A stretch of DNA of 45,469 nt from Streptomyces prunicolor NBRC 13075 (GCF_000367365.1 NZ_BARF01000126.1:1-45469), one strand, 5' to 3'. Shown: positions 1-8,639, counted from the stretch's first letter. The notes: generated from the sequence alone by a model not told the origin. Program-made: numbers and translations.

Positions 1-2
1 CC

Positions 3-27
3 GCGTGGGCGCGCCCAGCCCCCACGC
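3..27. terminator. Possible hairpin terminator of an upstream gene
   Basis: GCGTGGG (3-9) pairs perfectly with CCCACGC (21-27) around an 11-base loop, just upstream of the HIT gene. GC-rich stems without a U tract are common terminators in Streptomyces. The gene it would serve lies outside the window. Confidence 0.35.
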
Positions 28-90
28 ACCCGCACCCAACGACGATACGATGCCTCGCGTAAATCACTCCCAGCCTCGGAGGAAACCCAC

Positions 91-444
91 ATGTCAGGGG
101 ACCCGCAGGACGACTGCCTCTTCTGCAAGATCGTCGCAGGCCACATCCCCGCGACGATCATCCGAGAGACACCCACCACCGTCGCGTTCCGGGACATCAA
201 CCCCCAGGCCCCGACCCACGTCCTGGTGATCCCCCGAGTCCACTACCCCGACGCCGCCTCCCTCGCCGCCGCCGACCCCGCAGTCGCCGCCGACGTACTC
301 CGCGAGGCCGGCGAGGTAGCAACAGACGAGAAACTCGACAGCTACCGCGTCATCTTCAACACCGGCAGCGGCGTGGGCCAGACCGTGTTCCACGCCCACG
401 CCCACGTCATGGGCGGCCGCGGCATGCAGTGGCCCCCCGGTTAA
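91..444 (+). CDS. HIT family (histidine triad) nucleotide-binding protein
   Basis: A 117-residue protein of the HIT superfamily, usual length for the HINT branch, whose members hydrolyse purine nucleotide phosphoramidates or related nucleotides in the cytoplasm. The triad HAHAH at residues 101-105 with following V-M-G-G is the active site. The N-terminal C-L-F-C-K-I-V pattern with a C-x2-C pair (9, 12) is typical of bacterial HIT proteins, often zinc-binding. ATG at 91 has a GGAGGA ribosome site 7 bases upstream. The next gene starts 6 bases after its stop, so the two are probably co-transcribed. The physiological substrate cannot be told from sequence. Confidence 0.9.
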   Translation: MSGDPQDDCLFCKIVAGHIPATIIRETPTTVAFRDINPQAPTHVLVIPRVHYPDAASLAAADPAVAADVLREAGEVATDEKLDSYRVIFNTGSGVGQTVFHAHAHVMGGRGMQWPPG

Positions 445-450
445 CTCACC

Positions 451-1356
451 GTGTCCGTACGCGAATTGGTGGTGCTCGGCACTGCCAGCCAGGTCCCCAC
501 CCGCCACCGCAACCACAACGGCTACCTCCTCCGCTGGGACGGCGAGGGCATCCTCTTCGACCCCGGCGAGGGCACCCAGCGCCAGATGCTGCGCGCCGGA
601 GTCGCCGCGCACGACCTGAACCGGATCTGCGTCACCCACTTCCACGGCGACCACTCCCTCGGCCTCGCGGGCGTCATCCAGCGCATCAACCTGGACCGCG
701 TCCCGCACCCGATCACCGCCCACTACCCGAAGTCGGGCCAGCGCTTCTTCGACCGCCTGCGCTACGCCACGGCGTACCGCGAGACAGTCGGCATCACGGA
801 GTCCCCGGTGTCGTCGGACGGCGTGATCGCCACCGGTGGGAGCTACACGCTGGAAACCCACAAGCTCTCCCACCCCGTCGAGTCCTACGGCTACCGCCTC
901 ACCGAACCCGACGGCCGCCGCATGCTCCCCGACCGCCTCGCCGCGCACGGCATCAAGGGCCCGGACGTGGGCCGCATCCAGCGCGAGGGCACGATCGGCG
1001 ATGTCACGCTCGACGACGTCAGTGAGGTACGGCGCGGCCAGCGTTTCGCGTTCGTCATGGACACCCGCCTCTGCGACGGAGTGCACGCCCTCGCGGACGG
1101 CTGCGACCTGCTGGTCATCGAGTCGACGTTCCTGGACGAGGACGAGCAACTGGCCGTGGACCATGGTCACTTGACCGCAGGGCAGGCGGCGAGGGTGGCG
1201 CAGGAGGCAGGCGTACGGCACCTGGTCCTCACCCACTTCAGCCAGCGGTACTCCGAGCCGGAGGAGTTCGAGCGGCAGGCGCGGGCGGCGGGCTACGAGG
1301 GTGAGCTGACCGTGGCCCACGATCTACTCAGGGTGCCGGTTCCGAAACGGCGGTAA
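451..1356 (+). CDS. rnz: Ribonuclease Z-like metallo-beta-lactamase-fold hydrolase
   Basis: A 301-residue zinc hydrolase matching RNase Z (tRNA 3' endonuclease, removes the 3' trailer of tRNA precursors). Visible motifs are T-H-F-H-G-D-H at 62-68 (zinc motif HxHxDH), H141, D204 in V-M-D-T, the H-G-H-L-T-A segment near 238-243, and T-H-F-S-Q-R-Y at 261-267, in the order expected for the family. The start is GTG at 451, 6 bases after the HIT stop and without its own clear Shine-Dalgarno, suggesting coupling. Its length is normal. A role on another phosphodiester substrate cannot be excluded, since this fold is promiscuous. Confidence 0.85.
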   Translation: MSVRELVVLGTASQVPTRHRNHNGYLLRWDGEGILFDPGEGTQRQMLRAGVAAHDLNRICVTHFHGDHSLGLAGVIQRINLDRVPHPITAHYPKSGQRFFDRLRYATAYRETVGITESPVSSDGVIATGGSYTLETHKLSHPVESYGYRLTEPDGRRMLPDRLAAHGIKGPDVGRIQREGTIGDVTLDDVSEVRRGQRFAFVMDTRLCDGVHALADGCDLLVIESTFLDEDEQLAVDHGHLTAGQAARVAQEAGVRHLVLTHFSQRYSEPEEFERQARAAGYEGELTVAHDLLRVPVPKRR

Positions 1357-1376
1357 AACACCCGTACGATACTTCG

Positions 1377-2366
1377 ATGCCCATTCCCAAAGCCGAACTG
1401 CACCTGCACATCGAAGGCACCCTGGAGCCCGAGCTGGCCTTCGCGCTCGCGGCCCGCAACGGCGTCGAGCTGCCGTACGCGGACACCGAGGAACTCCGGA
1501 AGGCGTACCTCTTCGAGGACCTCCAGACCTTCCTGAACCTCTACTACGAGCTGATGGCCGTCCTGCGCACCGAGCGGGACTTCGAGGACCTCGCCAACGC
1601 CTATCTCGCCCGCGCCGCCGCGCAGGGCGTACGGCACGCGGAGATCTTCTTCGACCCGCAGGCGCACATCGCGCGGGGCGTGGACATGGGCACGGTGGTG
1701 GAGGGCCTGTGGCGGGCGCTGGGCAGCAGCGAGACCAACCACGGCATCTCGACCCGGCTCATCCTGTGCTTCCTGCGCGACGAGTCCGCCGAGTCGGCCC
1801 TGGAAACCCTGGACGCGGCCAAGCCGTACCTCGACCGCATCACCGGCATCGGCCTCGACTCGGCCGAGGTCGGCCACCCGCCGGTGAAGTTCCGCGAGGT
1901 GTACGAGGCCGCCGCGGCGCTGGGTCTACGACGCGTCGCGCACGCCGGTGAGGAGGGCCCGCCGGCCTACATCACCGAGGCGCTGGACATCCTCGGCGTG
2001 GAGCGCGTCGACCACGGGCTGCGGTGCATGGAGGACGAGGAGCTGGTGGCGCGGTTGGTGCGGGACCGCATCCCGCTCACCCTCTGCCCGCTGTCGAACG
2101 TCCGGCTGCGCGCGGTGGACGTCCTCGCCGAGCACCCGCTCCCCGCGATGCTGGACGCGGGCCTGCTCTGCACGGTCAACTCCGACGACCCGGCCTACTT
2201 CGGCGGGTACGCGGGCGACAACTTCGACGCGGTGCGGGAGGCCCTTGGCCTGACCGAGGAGCGGCTGCGGGAGCTGGCCCGGAACTCCTTTGTGGCGTCC
2301 TTCCTGGAGGACGACGAGGACCGGCGGGCACGCTACCTCGCCGAGGTCGAGGCGTACGTCTTCTAG
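1377..2366 (+). CDS. Adenine/adenosine deaminase family hydrolase
   Basis: A 329-residue amidohydrolase of the adenosine deaminase superfamily, acting in purine salvage. Metal and catalytic motifs are H-L-H-I-E-G at 9-14, H-A-G-E-E near 190, D-H-G-L-R, C-P-L-S-N and N-S-D-D-P. Several segments (G-T-L-E-P-E-L, D-L-Q-T-F-L, F-F-D-P-Q, D-P-A-Y-F-G-G-Y) look more like the AAH1-type adenine deaminases than classical adenosine deaminase, so adenine may be the true substrate; automated annotation would probably say adenosine deaminase. ATG at 1377 lies 20 bases after the preceding stop, in line with the upstream pair. Confidence 0.85.
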   Translation: MPIPKAELHLHIEGTLEPELAFALAARNGVELPYADTEELRKAYLFEDLQTFLNLYYELMAVLRTERDFEDLANAYLARAAAQGVRHAEIFFDPQAHIARGVDMGTVVEGLWRALGSSETNHGISTRLILCFLRDESAESALETLDAAKPYLDRITGIGLDSAEVGHPPVKFREVYEAAAALGLRRVAHAGEEGPPAYITEALDILGVERVDHGLRCMEDEELVARLVRDRIPLTLCPLSNVRLRAVDVLAEHPLPAMLDAGLLCTVNSDDPAYFGGYAGDNFDAVREALGLTEERLRELARNSFVASFLEDDEDRRARYLAEVEAYVF

Positions 2367-2448
2367 TTCTAGCTGGTCGATTCCAAGGTGGGCCCGTGAG
2401 CCCGTGAACGCGTCCCGAGTGGCGCTCGTCTCTCCCGCTTGACCTGAG

Positions 2449-2494
2449 TAGACCTGTCTGTCTAATCTGATGCGCGACTAGACAGACAGGTCTA
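2449..2494. promoter_or_regulatory. Double TetR-type operator, TAGAC-N6-GTCTA twice
   Basis: Two 16-bp sites, TAGAC-N6-GTCTA at 2449-2464 and 2479-2494, face each other. Together they form a perfect inverted repeat with 20-base arms (2445-2464 and 2479-2498) and a 14-base spacer. The right arm touches the first ATG of the exporter ORF. A third copy with one change lies in front of the TetR gene (3940-3955), so the same regulator probably represses both genes. Confidence 0.75.
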
Positions 2495-2497
2495 CTC

Positions 2498-3853
2498 ATG
2501 CTTCGGACGGGAATGGTCATGACGAATCTCTCGGTCGTCCCGGCGTCCAAAATGGCGCGCACCTCGGATGCGGCGCCCGTCGACGCCGCATCCGCTTCCG
2601 GATCCGACACCGCCGCCGTATCCGCCGCCGTATCCGCGCGGGGCCGACGGCTGCCGCCGAAAGTGGCGCTGTACGTACTCGCCTCGATCACCATCTCGTT
2701 CCTGGCGGCCTCCAGCGCACCGACCCCGCTCTACGCGGTCTACCAGGCCGAATGGGGCTTCGACCCGATCACCGTCACCGTGGTCTTCGGCGTCTACGCG
2801 GTGGCCGTGCTGCTCGGGCTGCTCACCATGGGCAAGCTCTCCGACCACGTCGGCAGGCGGCCGGTGCTGCTCGCCGCACTGGCGGCGCAGGCCGCCTCGA
2901 TGATCGTGTTCGCCACCGCCGACGGCGTATCGGGGCTGATGGTCGCCCGGATCGTCCAGGGGCTGTCGACCGGCGCAGCGCTCGGCGCGATCGGGGCGGG
3001 GATGATGGACATCGACCGGCCGCGCGGCACGATCACCAACGCGGTCGTCCCGGGCATCGGCACGGCGACCGGCGCGCTGGTCTCGGGCCTCGTCGTCCAG
3101 TTCCTGCCCGCCCCCACGCATCTGGTCTACCTCGGGCTGCTGGCGCTCTTCGTCCTCCAGGCCGTCGCCGTCGCGCTGATGGCGGAGACGGTGACCCGCA
3201 AGCCGGGCGCGCTGGCCAGCCTGGCGCCGGAGATCAAGCTGCCACGCGCCGTGCGCCGGCCGATGCTGGTGGCCGCGCCGGTGCTGTTCGCCGTCTGGGC
3301 GCTGGCCGGGCTGTACGGGTCGCTCGGCCCGTCCCTCGCACGGCAGTTGACCGGTTCCAGGTCCGAAGTCCTCGGCGGGCTGAGCCTGTTCGTGCTCGCC
3401 GGAGTGGCCGCCGTCTCGGTGCTGGTCCTGCGGACGGCGGCGACCCGGACGGTGATGCTCACCGGCATCCTCGCGCTGATCGCCGGGGTGGCCCTCACCC
3501 TCGTCTCGATCCGTGACTCCTCCGCCACCGGCTTCTTCGTCGGCACCGCCATCGCGGGCGTCGGCTTCGGCAGCGGGTTCCAGGGCGGTATCCGTACGGT
3601 GATGCCGCTGGCCCGGCCGCACGAGAGTTCCGGGGTGCTGTCGCTGCTCTTCGTCGTCTCCTACCTGGGGATGGGGGTGCCCGCCGTGATCGCCGGGTTC
3701 CTCGTCGTCCACGCGGGCGGACTGACCGCCACCGCGCAGGAGTACGGCGTCGCCGTGATCGTCCTCGCGGCGTTCGCGCTGCTCGGGCTCGTGCGCGGCG
3801 GCGGGGACGGGGCGGCGGTCCTGCCGGGCGAGCGGATCGGCGGCAACGCCTGA
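2498..3853 (+). CDS. MFS drug/metabolite exporter
   Basis: Inner-membrane major facilitator of 451 residues from the first ATG, about 12 hydrophobic segments after a roughly 55-residue hydrophilic, Ala/Ser-rich N-terminus. Between segments 2 and 3 it has G-K-L-S-D-H-V-G-R-R-P, the MFS signature A loop. Three in-frame ATGs compete: 2498 (its A is the last base of the operator, no ribosome site), 2513 and 2519. The last, with GGACGGG just upstream, is the most plausible. It is followed by a TetR gene carrying the same operator, the usual arrangement for a repressed efflux pump. The substrate is unknown. Confidence 0.85.
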   Translation: MLRTGMVMTNLSVVPASKMARTSDAAPVDAASASGSDTAAVSAAVSARGRRLPPKVALYVLASITISFLAASSAPTPLYAVYQAEWGFDPITVTVVFGVYAVAVLLGLLTMGKLSDHVGRRPVLLAALAAQAASMIVFATADGVSGLMVARIVQGLSTGAALGAIGAGMMDIDRPRGTITNAVVPGIGTATGALVSGLVVQFLPAPTHLVYLGLLALFVLQAVAVALMAETVTRKPGALASLAPEIKLPRAVRRPMLVAAPVLFAVWALAGLYGSLGPSLARQLTGSRSEVLGGLSLFVLAGVAAVSVLVLRTAATRTVMLTGILALIAGVALTLVSIRDSSATGFFVGTAIAGVGFGSGFQGGIRTVMPLARPHESSGVLSLLFVVSYLGMGVPAVIAGFLVVHAGGLTATAQEYGVAVIVLAAFALLGLVRGGGDGAAVLPGERIGGNA

Positions 3854-3939
3854 GGGGTGGCCTCCGGCCGGGACAGGGCCGGAGCATGGCCGGGACATGG
3901 TGGGGACTGCGTCGGAGGGGCCGCGACCGGCGCATAATG

Positions 3940-3955
3940 TAGACAGATCTGTCTG
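3940..3955. promoter_or_regulatory. TetR autoregulatory operator
   Basis: TAGAC-AGATCT-GTCTG; its core AGACAGATCTGTCT (3941-3954) is a perfect 14-bp palindrome. It matches the two sites ahead of the exporter at 2449-2494 and lies directly before the ribosome site of the TetR gene, so repression would be direct. Confidence 0.75.
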
Positions 3956-3969
3956 AAGGAGTGACCGTC

Positions 3970-4563
3970 ATGGCGAGTGTCCAGAGCACCGCGAAGCCGT
4001 CGGCGCGTGAGCGCCTGCTCACCGCCGCGAACGAGCTGTTCTACGCCGAGGGCGTGCAGAGCGTCGGGATCGACCGGGTCATCGAGCACGCGGGCGTGGC
4101 CAAGGCGTCGCTGTACAACACCTTCGGCGGCAAGGAGCAGCTCGTCCGGGCCTACCTCGACACCCGGCGCGCGGGCACCGCCGACCGGATCACGCGGGCT
4201 GTCGCGGAGCACGACACGCCCCGCGAGCAGATGCTGGCGATCTTCGAGACCCAGGGGCGGCAGTTCGACCGGCCCGACTTCCGCGGCTGCGCCTTCATCC
4301 GAGCCGGCGCCGAGGCCGGCCCCGGCGGGCTGGTCCAGGAAGCTGCGGACGCCTACCGCGGCTGGATGCGCGAACTCTTCACCCGCCTCGCCGCCGAGGC
4401 CGGCGCCGCCGACCCCGACGCCCTCGGCCACCAGCTCCAGATCCTCTACGACGGCGCCGGCATCTCCGCCCTGATGGACCACGACTCCACGGTGGCCGCG
4501 ACCACCCGCGCGGCGGCGGCCGCCCTGATCGCGGCGGCGACGGGCGCATCCGCCGAGGCCTGA
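3970..4563 (+). CDS. TetR family transcriptional repressor
   Basis: 197 residues. The N-terminal helix-turn-helix (about 12-60) reads A-R-E-R-L-L-T-A-A-N-E-L-F then V-A-K-A-S-L-Y-N-T-F-G-G-K-E-Q-L, a clear TetR_N domain; the rest is a variable ligand-binding domain. The start chosen is ATG 3970 with AAGGAG 8 bases upstream, rather than the GTG at 3961 that would overlap that site. The operator 3940-3955 and its matches ahead of the MFS gene at 2498 indicate control of the exporter and of itself. The inducer is unknown. Confidence 0.9.
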   Translation: MASVQSTAKPSARERLLTAANELFYAEGVQSVGIDRVIEHAGVAKASLYNTFGGKEQLVRAYLDTRRAGTADRITRAVAEHDTPREQMLAIFETQGRQFDRPDFRGCAFIRAGAEAGPGGLVQEAADAYRGWMRELFTRLAAEAGAADPDALGHQLQILYDGAGISALMDHDSTVAATTRAAAAALIAAATGASAEA

Positions 4564-4806
4564 GCGGCGCCCGGCACGCGAGCGTGGATCACGCGGTGCG
4601 CCAGGGACAGGGACACTGACGCGGCGTCGGCAGAGCGGCCTGGCCAACGCACCGGTCACCGGCTCCGGTCGGGCCCGATCCGGGGACGGTGCGCCGCCGC
4701 CCGCTCGGCCGACGCCTGGCCGCCGGTTTCCCGACGCGGCACCCCTGGATGATCGATTCCGAGGGATCGGCTGCGCGCAGGGGACGAGAGTGCCCAACGG
4801 CAGTGT

Positions 4807-5011
4807 GTGAAGACAGAGTTGGACACCCTCGCGACCGCACTCCATGCGAAGACCGACGACCTGTTGAAGGCGTCCCGGCATCTGGCACCATGCCGGCCGG
4901 CTCCGCCACGCCCGCGTCATGCGGCGAACCCTCGCGCTGACCGTCGCGATCCGGCACAACGACCACACCAGACAGCCCGTCCTGCGCTCACTGGCCGCCT
5001 ACGACCACTGA
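4807..5011 (+). pseudogene. Decayed IS982-type transposase (both ends, middle deleted)
   Basis: From GTG 4807 the frame reads K-T-E-L-D-T-L-A-T-A-L then K-T-D-D-L-L, like the N-terminus of actinobacterial IS982-family transposases. From 4922, in another frame, it reads T-L-A-L-T-V-A-I-R-H-N-D-H then R-S-L-A-A-Y-D-H and stop (5009-5011), like the C-terminus of the same family. About 200 bp remain of a gene normally near 900 bp, so this is a deletion relic that cannot encode an active enzyme. The 240 bases before it (4564-4806) hold no gene I can recognise. Confidence 0.65.
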
Positions 5012-5032
5012 CCCCTCGGAAGCGATCGTCTA

Positions 5033-6376
5033 CTAGCCGCCGTTGCCGGTGGCTGTGGCACCCGCGTGCCGGGGGCCCGCCGTGTCGTAGGCCCCCTGCG
5101 CCGGGATGGCCGGGGTGTCCAGCGGGATCTCGACGACCGGCTGCTCGGGCGCGCCGATCTCCGGTACCGGTCCGGTGGGGATACCGCCGGACGCGGCGAC
5201 CACGGCACCCGGGGTGCCCCCGCGCCGCCGGACCGTGCCCGGCAGCAGCAGCCGACCGCCGGTGTGGAGAGCGACCCCGGTCATCGGTACGGCGATCACG
5301 ACCAGCCCCACCGCGAGGATCACGCCCATCGCCGGGAACCCGGCCCGCGCCGACAGCACGCTGCCCACCAGGGGTCCCGCCGCCGTACCGAGCGACGAGG
5401 CAGAGCCGACGAGGACGGCCCAACGCCCGCGCGGATCAAGGGAGGCGGCGAGGCCGAGGACGTAGGACAGGACGATCGGGTAGAGGGTGTTCCAGGCGAT
5501 CTCGCCGGTCGCGAACGTCCTCAGGTCGTGCGCGGACGCGCTGAGCACGATGCAGCCCGCGATGAGCGCCGTACCCGCGCCGATCGGCACCGCGCGCCCC
5601 AGCCGGGCCCCGAGCGCGCCCGCACCTATGACACCGACGAGGGCGGTACCGAGCGCGATCGCGAAGACCGCGCCGACGGTGACCTCGGAGAGGTGGGCCT
5701 GGTCGATGCCGATGCGGCCGCTGACGCCCCAGAGGGAGTTCTGGGCGAGGGACCAGCACAGCAGGGTGCCGGCGAGGACCAGTCCGGCGCGGCGGTGGGG
5801 GAGCCCGGCGGTCTCCACGCGCGTGTGCGGTGTCGCCGTACGGACGGGGAGGCGGCCGGTCAACGGCCATACGGCGAGCGAGGTGAGGGCGATCGCGGCG
5901 AGCGGCTGGCCGTGGCCCGCGCCGAGGTGCGGAACCGTCAGATAGACGGCGCCCGCGAGCGCCGACACGCACAACAGGCCGAGCGTGGAAGCGCGGTGGG
6001 GGTCCCGTTCGGCGGCGATCCCGGACGCGGCGACCGTGGTGGCCGTACCCGATCCGAAGCCGCCGATCACCGCACCCGCGACGACCGCGGGGACGGCGTG
6101 GGTGAGGGCGGCCGAGCCGTACCCGAGAACGGCCAGCGCGAGGCCGATCCGGGCGAGTGTGCGCGGGCCGACCCGGTCGACACGCGAGGCGAGCAGAAAC
6201 CCCGCCGCGGCCGAATTCAACAGCAGCGCACTGCCGACGGCACCGGCCTGCGTGGCGGACAACGGCAGCCCGGCGTCGAGGCGGCCGACGGTGGTGGGCA
6301 GGAGGTAGGGGGCGAGGTACCCGGCCGTGAAAAGGGCGACGAGGGGCCAGGGCGTGGTGGTGCTGCGGGCGAACAC
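5033..6376 (-). CDS. MFS transporter
   Basis: A 447-residue integral membrane protein with about 12 hydrophobic segments; G-L-P-L-S-A-T-Q-A-G and V-D-R-V-G-P-R-T in the first half suit a major facilitator exporter. The frame stays open upstream to 6613, but that part (P/R-rich, unlike a membrane protein, with low GC at third positions) looks non-coding, so GTG 6376 just before the first membrane helix is chosen; the ribosome site there is weak. The C-terminus carries a hydrophilic Pro/Ile/Gly-rich tail of about 50 residues. No dedicated regulator is adjacent; the next gene, 6786-7568, is an IclR regulator that belongs to the sugar-acid genes. The substrate is unknown. Confidence 0.75.
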   Translation of the reverse strand: MFARSTTTPWPLVALFTAGYLAPYLLPTTVGRLDAGLPLSATQAGAVGSALLLNSAAAGFLLASRVDRVGPRTLARIGLALAVLGYGSAALTHAVPAVVAGAVIGGFGSGTATTVAASGIAAERDPHRASTLGLLCVSALAGAVYLTVPHLGAGHGQPLAAIALTSLAVWPLTGRLPVRTATPHTRVETAGLPHRRAGLVLAGTLLCWSLAQNSLWGVSGRIGIDQAHLSEVTVGAVFAIALGTALVGVIGAGALGARLGRAVPIGAGTALIAGCIVLSASAHDLRTFATGEIAWNTLYPIVLSYVLGLAASLDPRGRWAVLVGSASSLGTAAGPLVGSVLSARAGFPAMGVILAVGLVVIAVPMTGVALHTGGRLLLPGTVRRRGGTPGAVVAASGGIPTGPVPEIGAPEQPVVEIPLDTPAIPAQGAYDTAGPRHAGATATGNGG

Positions 6377-6711
6377 GGGCGTTCCCAGGGCATGCGAAAG
6401 AAGCGGCTCAAGAAGGGGGTTGGGCGACGACCGTCGACGGACAGGAACGCGCGGCCAATTTGTATCAAGCACGCGGTTCGCGAAAGAAGGGCGGGGGGTG
6501 TGATCTGGGGCACGTTCGGTTTGGGGGTTGGGGGGCCGGGTAAACGAGGGCCCAATTTCCGGTGCCGGGCGGCTTCGTTCGGCCGTCCGGCACGTGTTCA
6601 TGCAGGCCAGCACAGGCGGCTAGCCCGGCGCCTCTCAATTCCGGCTCTTCTCAACGCGGGCCGGCACTCCGTCCGTTCACTTCTGGGCGCAGGCCCGCAC
6701 CGTCAGCCTGT

Positions 6712-6771
6712 CCGGCGTTTGAGGACGAGGCCCCTTCAGGGCCGAAGCGGGGGTCTGGGGGCGCAGCCCCC
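6712..6771. repeat. Intergenic repeat with hairpins, likely terminator of the IclR gene
   Basis: Contains CCGGCGTTTGAGGA (6712-6725), a 14-mer that recurs inverted at 24622-24635, then GGCCC/GGGCC (6729-6743) and GGGGGC-GCA-GCCCCC (6757-6771). This is the sort of dispersed GC-rich intergenic element common in Streptomyces. It lies just beyond the stop of the leftward IclR gene. Confidence 0.6.
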
Positions 6772-6785
6772 GGAAGGCGCGCCCA

Positions 6786-7568
6786 CTACCGCCAGTGCAC
6801 AGCTCCACCGGCCGCAGTCGACGCGGTCTCGATCTTCGCCCGCACCTCCCGCATCACCGCGACGATCTCCCCCTCGTGCTCCGGCGTGAGCCGAACCACC
6901 GGCACCGAGCAACTGATCGCGTCCAGCGCCGGGTTGTCGTACCGCAGCGCGAACCCGAACCCGACGATCCCGAGGACCCCCTCCTCGCGGTCGACCGAGT
7001 AACCCCGGGCGCGAATCGAAGCGAGGTCGGCGGCCAACGCCTCCCGGGACGTGTGGGTGTTGGGGGTCGCGGCCTCGTACGGCCCGTCGGGCAGCTCGGC
7101 GTCCGGCCGTTCGGCGAGCAGCGCCTTGCCCAGGGCGCCGACGTGGGCCGGGAGCCGCCTCCCCACCCTGCTGATGGTCCGCAGGTACTCGTGCGACTCC
7201 CGCGTCGCCAGATACGCCACGTCCCGCCCGTCCAGCCGCCCCAGGTGGATCGTCTCGCCGAGCGTCTGGGACGCCTCGTCGAGATACGGCCGTACGGCCC
7301 TCACGCGCGGGTCGGAGTCCAGATAGCTCGTGCCGGTGAGCAGGGCGTGGATGCCGATGCCGTAGAGCGAGCCGGTGATGTCGGTACGGACCCAGCCGTG
7401 TGCGATCAGGGTCTGGAGGAGGGCGTACATCGAGCTGCGCGGCACGCCGAGCGCGTCGGCGAGTTCCTGGAGGCGCGCGGGACGGTCGCCGCGCGCGGCG
7501 AGCAGTTCGAGCAGCTCGACCGTGCGGGCGGCGGACTTCACCTCGCGGACGCCACCGGGCTCTGACAT
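6786..7568 (-). CDS. IclR family transcriptional regulator of the sugar-acid genes
   Basis: 260 residues. The N-terminal winged helix-turn-helix spans about 10-65, with L-Q-E-L-A-D-A-L-G-V-P-R-S-S-M-Y-A-L-L-Q-T-L. The C-terminal IclR effector domain includes G-E-T-I-H-L-G, the R-R-L-P-A-H-V-G-A-L-G-K-A-L-L-A stretch and the D-R-E-E-G-V motif. ATG 7568 is divergent from the dehydratase genes starting at 7674, leaving about 105 bp for shared control. IclR proteins beside such genes usually respond to the pathway substrate (here glucarate, galactarate or a related sugar acid), which is inference. Confidence 0.9.
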   Translation of the reverse strand: MSEPGGVREVKSAARTVELLELLAARGDRPARLQELADALGVPRSSMYALLQTLIAHGWVRTDITGSLYGIGIHALLTGTSYLDSDPRVRAVRPYLDEASQTLGETIHLGRLDGRDVAYLATRESHEYLRTISRVGRRLPAHVGALGKALLAERPDAELPDGPYEAATPNTHTSREALAADLASIRARGYSVDREEGVLGIVGFGFALRYDNPALDAISCSVPVVRLTPEHEGEIVAVMREVRAKIETASTAAGGAVHWR

Positions 7569-7673
7569 GGGGCGATGTTAGCGAGCGCGGGTGCCCCATT
7601 GACGGTCGAGGTTCGCGTATCTAACCTCTGTCTTCATACGTGGATAACGTCTACATAGGGAGATGGCCGCGAG

Positions 7674-8639
7674 ATGGCCTCAGTGAACGGCGAAACGGAG
7701 AACGGCGAAACGGAGACCGTGGTGCGCAGGCTCCGGGACGGGATGGTGGCCGGTGTGCTCTCCTTCCCGCTCACCTCCTTCCACGACGACGGCTCCCTCG
7801 ACCCCGACGGCTTCCGCACCCATGTCGCGGCCCGGATCGCCACCACCCCCGGCGCCGTCTTCCCCGCCTGCGGCACCGGCGAGTTCTTCTCGCTCGACGA
7901 GGACGAGTACCGCACGGTCGTCACCATCGCCGTCGAGGAGGCGGCCGGCCGCGTCCCCGTCGTCGCCGGAGTCGGCTACGGCTGGGCGCAGGCCGCCCGC
8001 TTCGCACGCATCGCCGAGGAGGCCGGCGCCGACGCGCTCCTCGTCCTGCCGCACTACCTCGTCGCCGCCCCCCAGGACGGCCTGGTGGCCCAGCTGGAGC
8101 AGCTCGCCGCCCGCACCCGGCTCCCGCTCATCGCCTACCAGCGCGGCCAAGTCGCCTTCACCGCAAGCTCGTTGAAGCGCATCGCGGCGATCCCCGGCGT
8201 CATCGGCCTCAAGGACGGCCACAGCGACCTCGACCGCCTGCAACGCCTCACGCTCGCCGCCCCCGAGGGCTTCCTCTTCTTCAACGGCGCCTCGACCGCC
8301 GAGATCCAGGCCCGCGCCTACGCCACGGTCGGCGTCCCCGCGTACTCCTCGGCCGTCCACGCCTTCGCCCCCGAGATCGCGAACGCCTTCTTCGCGGCCC
8401 TGCACGACGGCGACGACAAGACCATCGAGCGGTTGCTGCGCGATTTCTACGTCCCGCTCGTCGAACTCCGCGACCGGGTACCGGGATACGCCGTGTCGCT
8501 GGTCAAGGCGGCGGCCCGGCTGCGCGGCCAGCCGGTGGGACCCGTACGCGCCCCGCTCACCGACCCCTCGGCCGCCGACCTGGCCGAGCTCACGAACCTG
8601 CTCACCACCGGACTCGACCTCGTAGGAGCCGCGCTGTGA
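7674..8639 (+). CDS. 5-dehydro-4-deoxyglucarate dehydratase
   Basis: 321 residues, DHDPS/N-acetylneuraminate lyase superfamily TIM barrel. It converts 5-dehydro-4-deoxy-D-glucarate to 2,5-dioxopentanoate (alpha-ketoglutarate semialdehyde) with loss of water and CO2. Evidence is V-L-S-F-P-L-T-S-F, the F-P-A-C-G-T-G-E-F-F-S-L signature specific to this subfamily, the Schiff-base lysine in I-G-L-K-D-G (K180) and the partner Tyr in L-I-A-Y-Q-R-G. ATG 7674 has GGGAGA about 9 bases upstream. The stop overlaps the start of the glucarate dehydratase gene (GTGA), so the two are translationally coupled. Confidence 0.9.
   Translation: MASVNGETENGETETVVRRLRDGMVAGVLSFPLTSFHDDGSLDPDGFRTHVAARIATTPGAVFPACGTGEFFSLDEDEYRTVVTIAVEEAAGRVPVVAGVGYGWAQAARFARIAEEAGADALLVLPHYLVAAPQDGLVAQLEQLAARTRLPLIAYQRGQVAFTASSLKRIAAIPGVIGLKDGHSDLDRLQRLTLAAPEGFLFFNGASTAEIQARAYATVGVPAYSSAVHAFAPEIANAFFAALHDGDDKTIERLLRDFYVPLVELRDRVPGYAVSLVKAAARLRGQPVGPVRAPLTDPSAADLAELTNLLTTGLDLVGAAL

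Noticed and set aside
94..1320. 408-residue minus-strand open frame
   Set aside because: Antisense to the HIT and RNase Z genes, which have complete catalytic motifs.
6377..6613. 79-residue N-terminal extension of the MFS gene
   Set aside because: Pro/Arg-rich, unlike the protein and without a ribosome site; third-position GC is low.
7626..7660. ACGT-containing direct repeats in the glucarate promoter as an IclR operator
   Set aside because: ACGT occurs twice 10 bases apart, but the pattern is too short and not symmetric enough to call a site.
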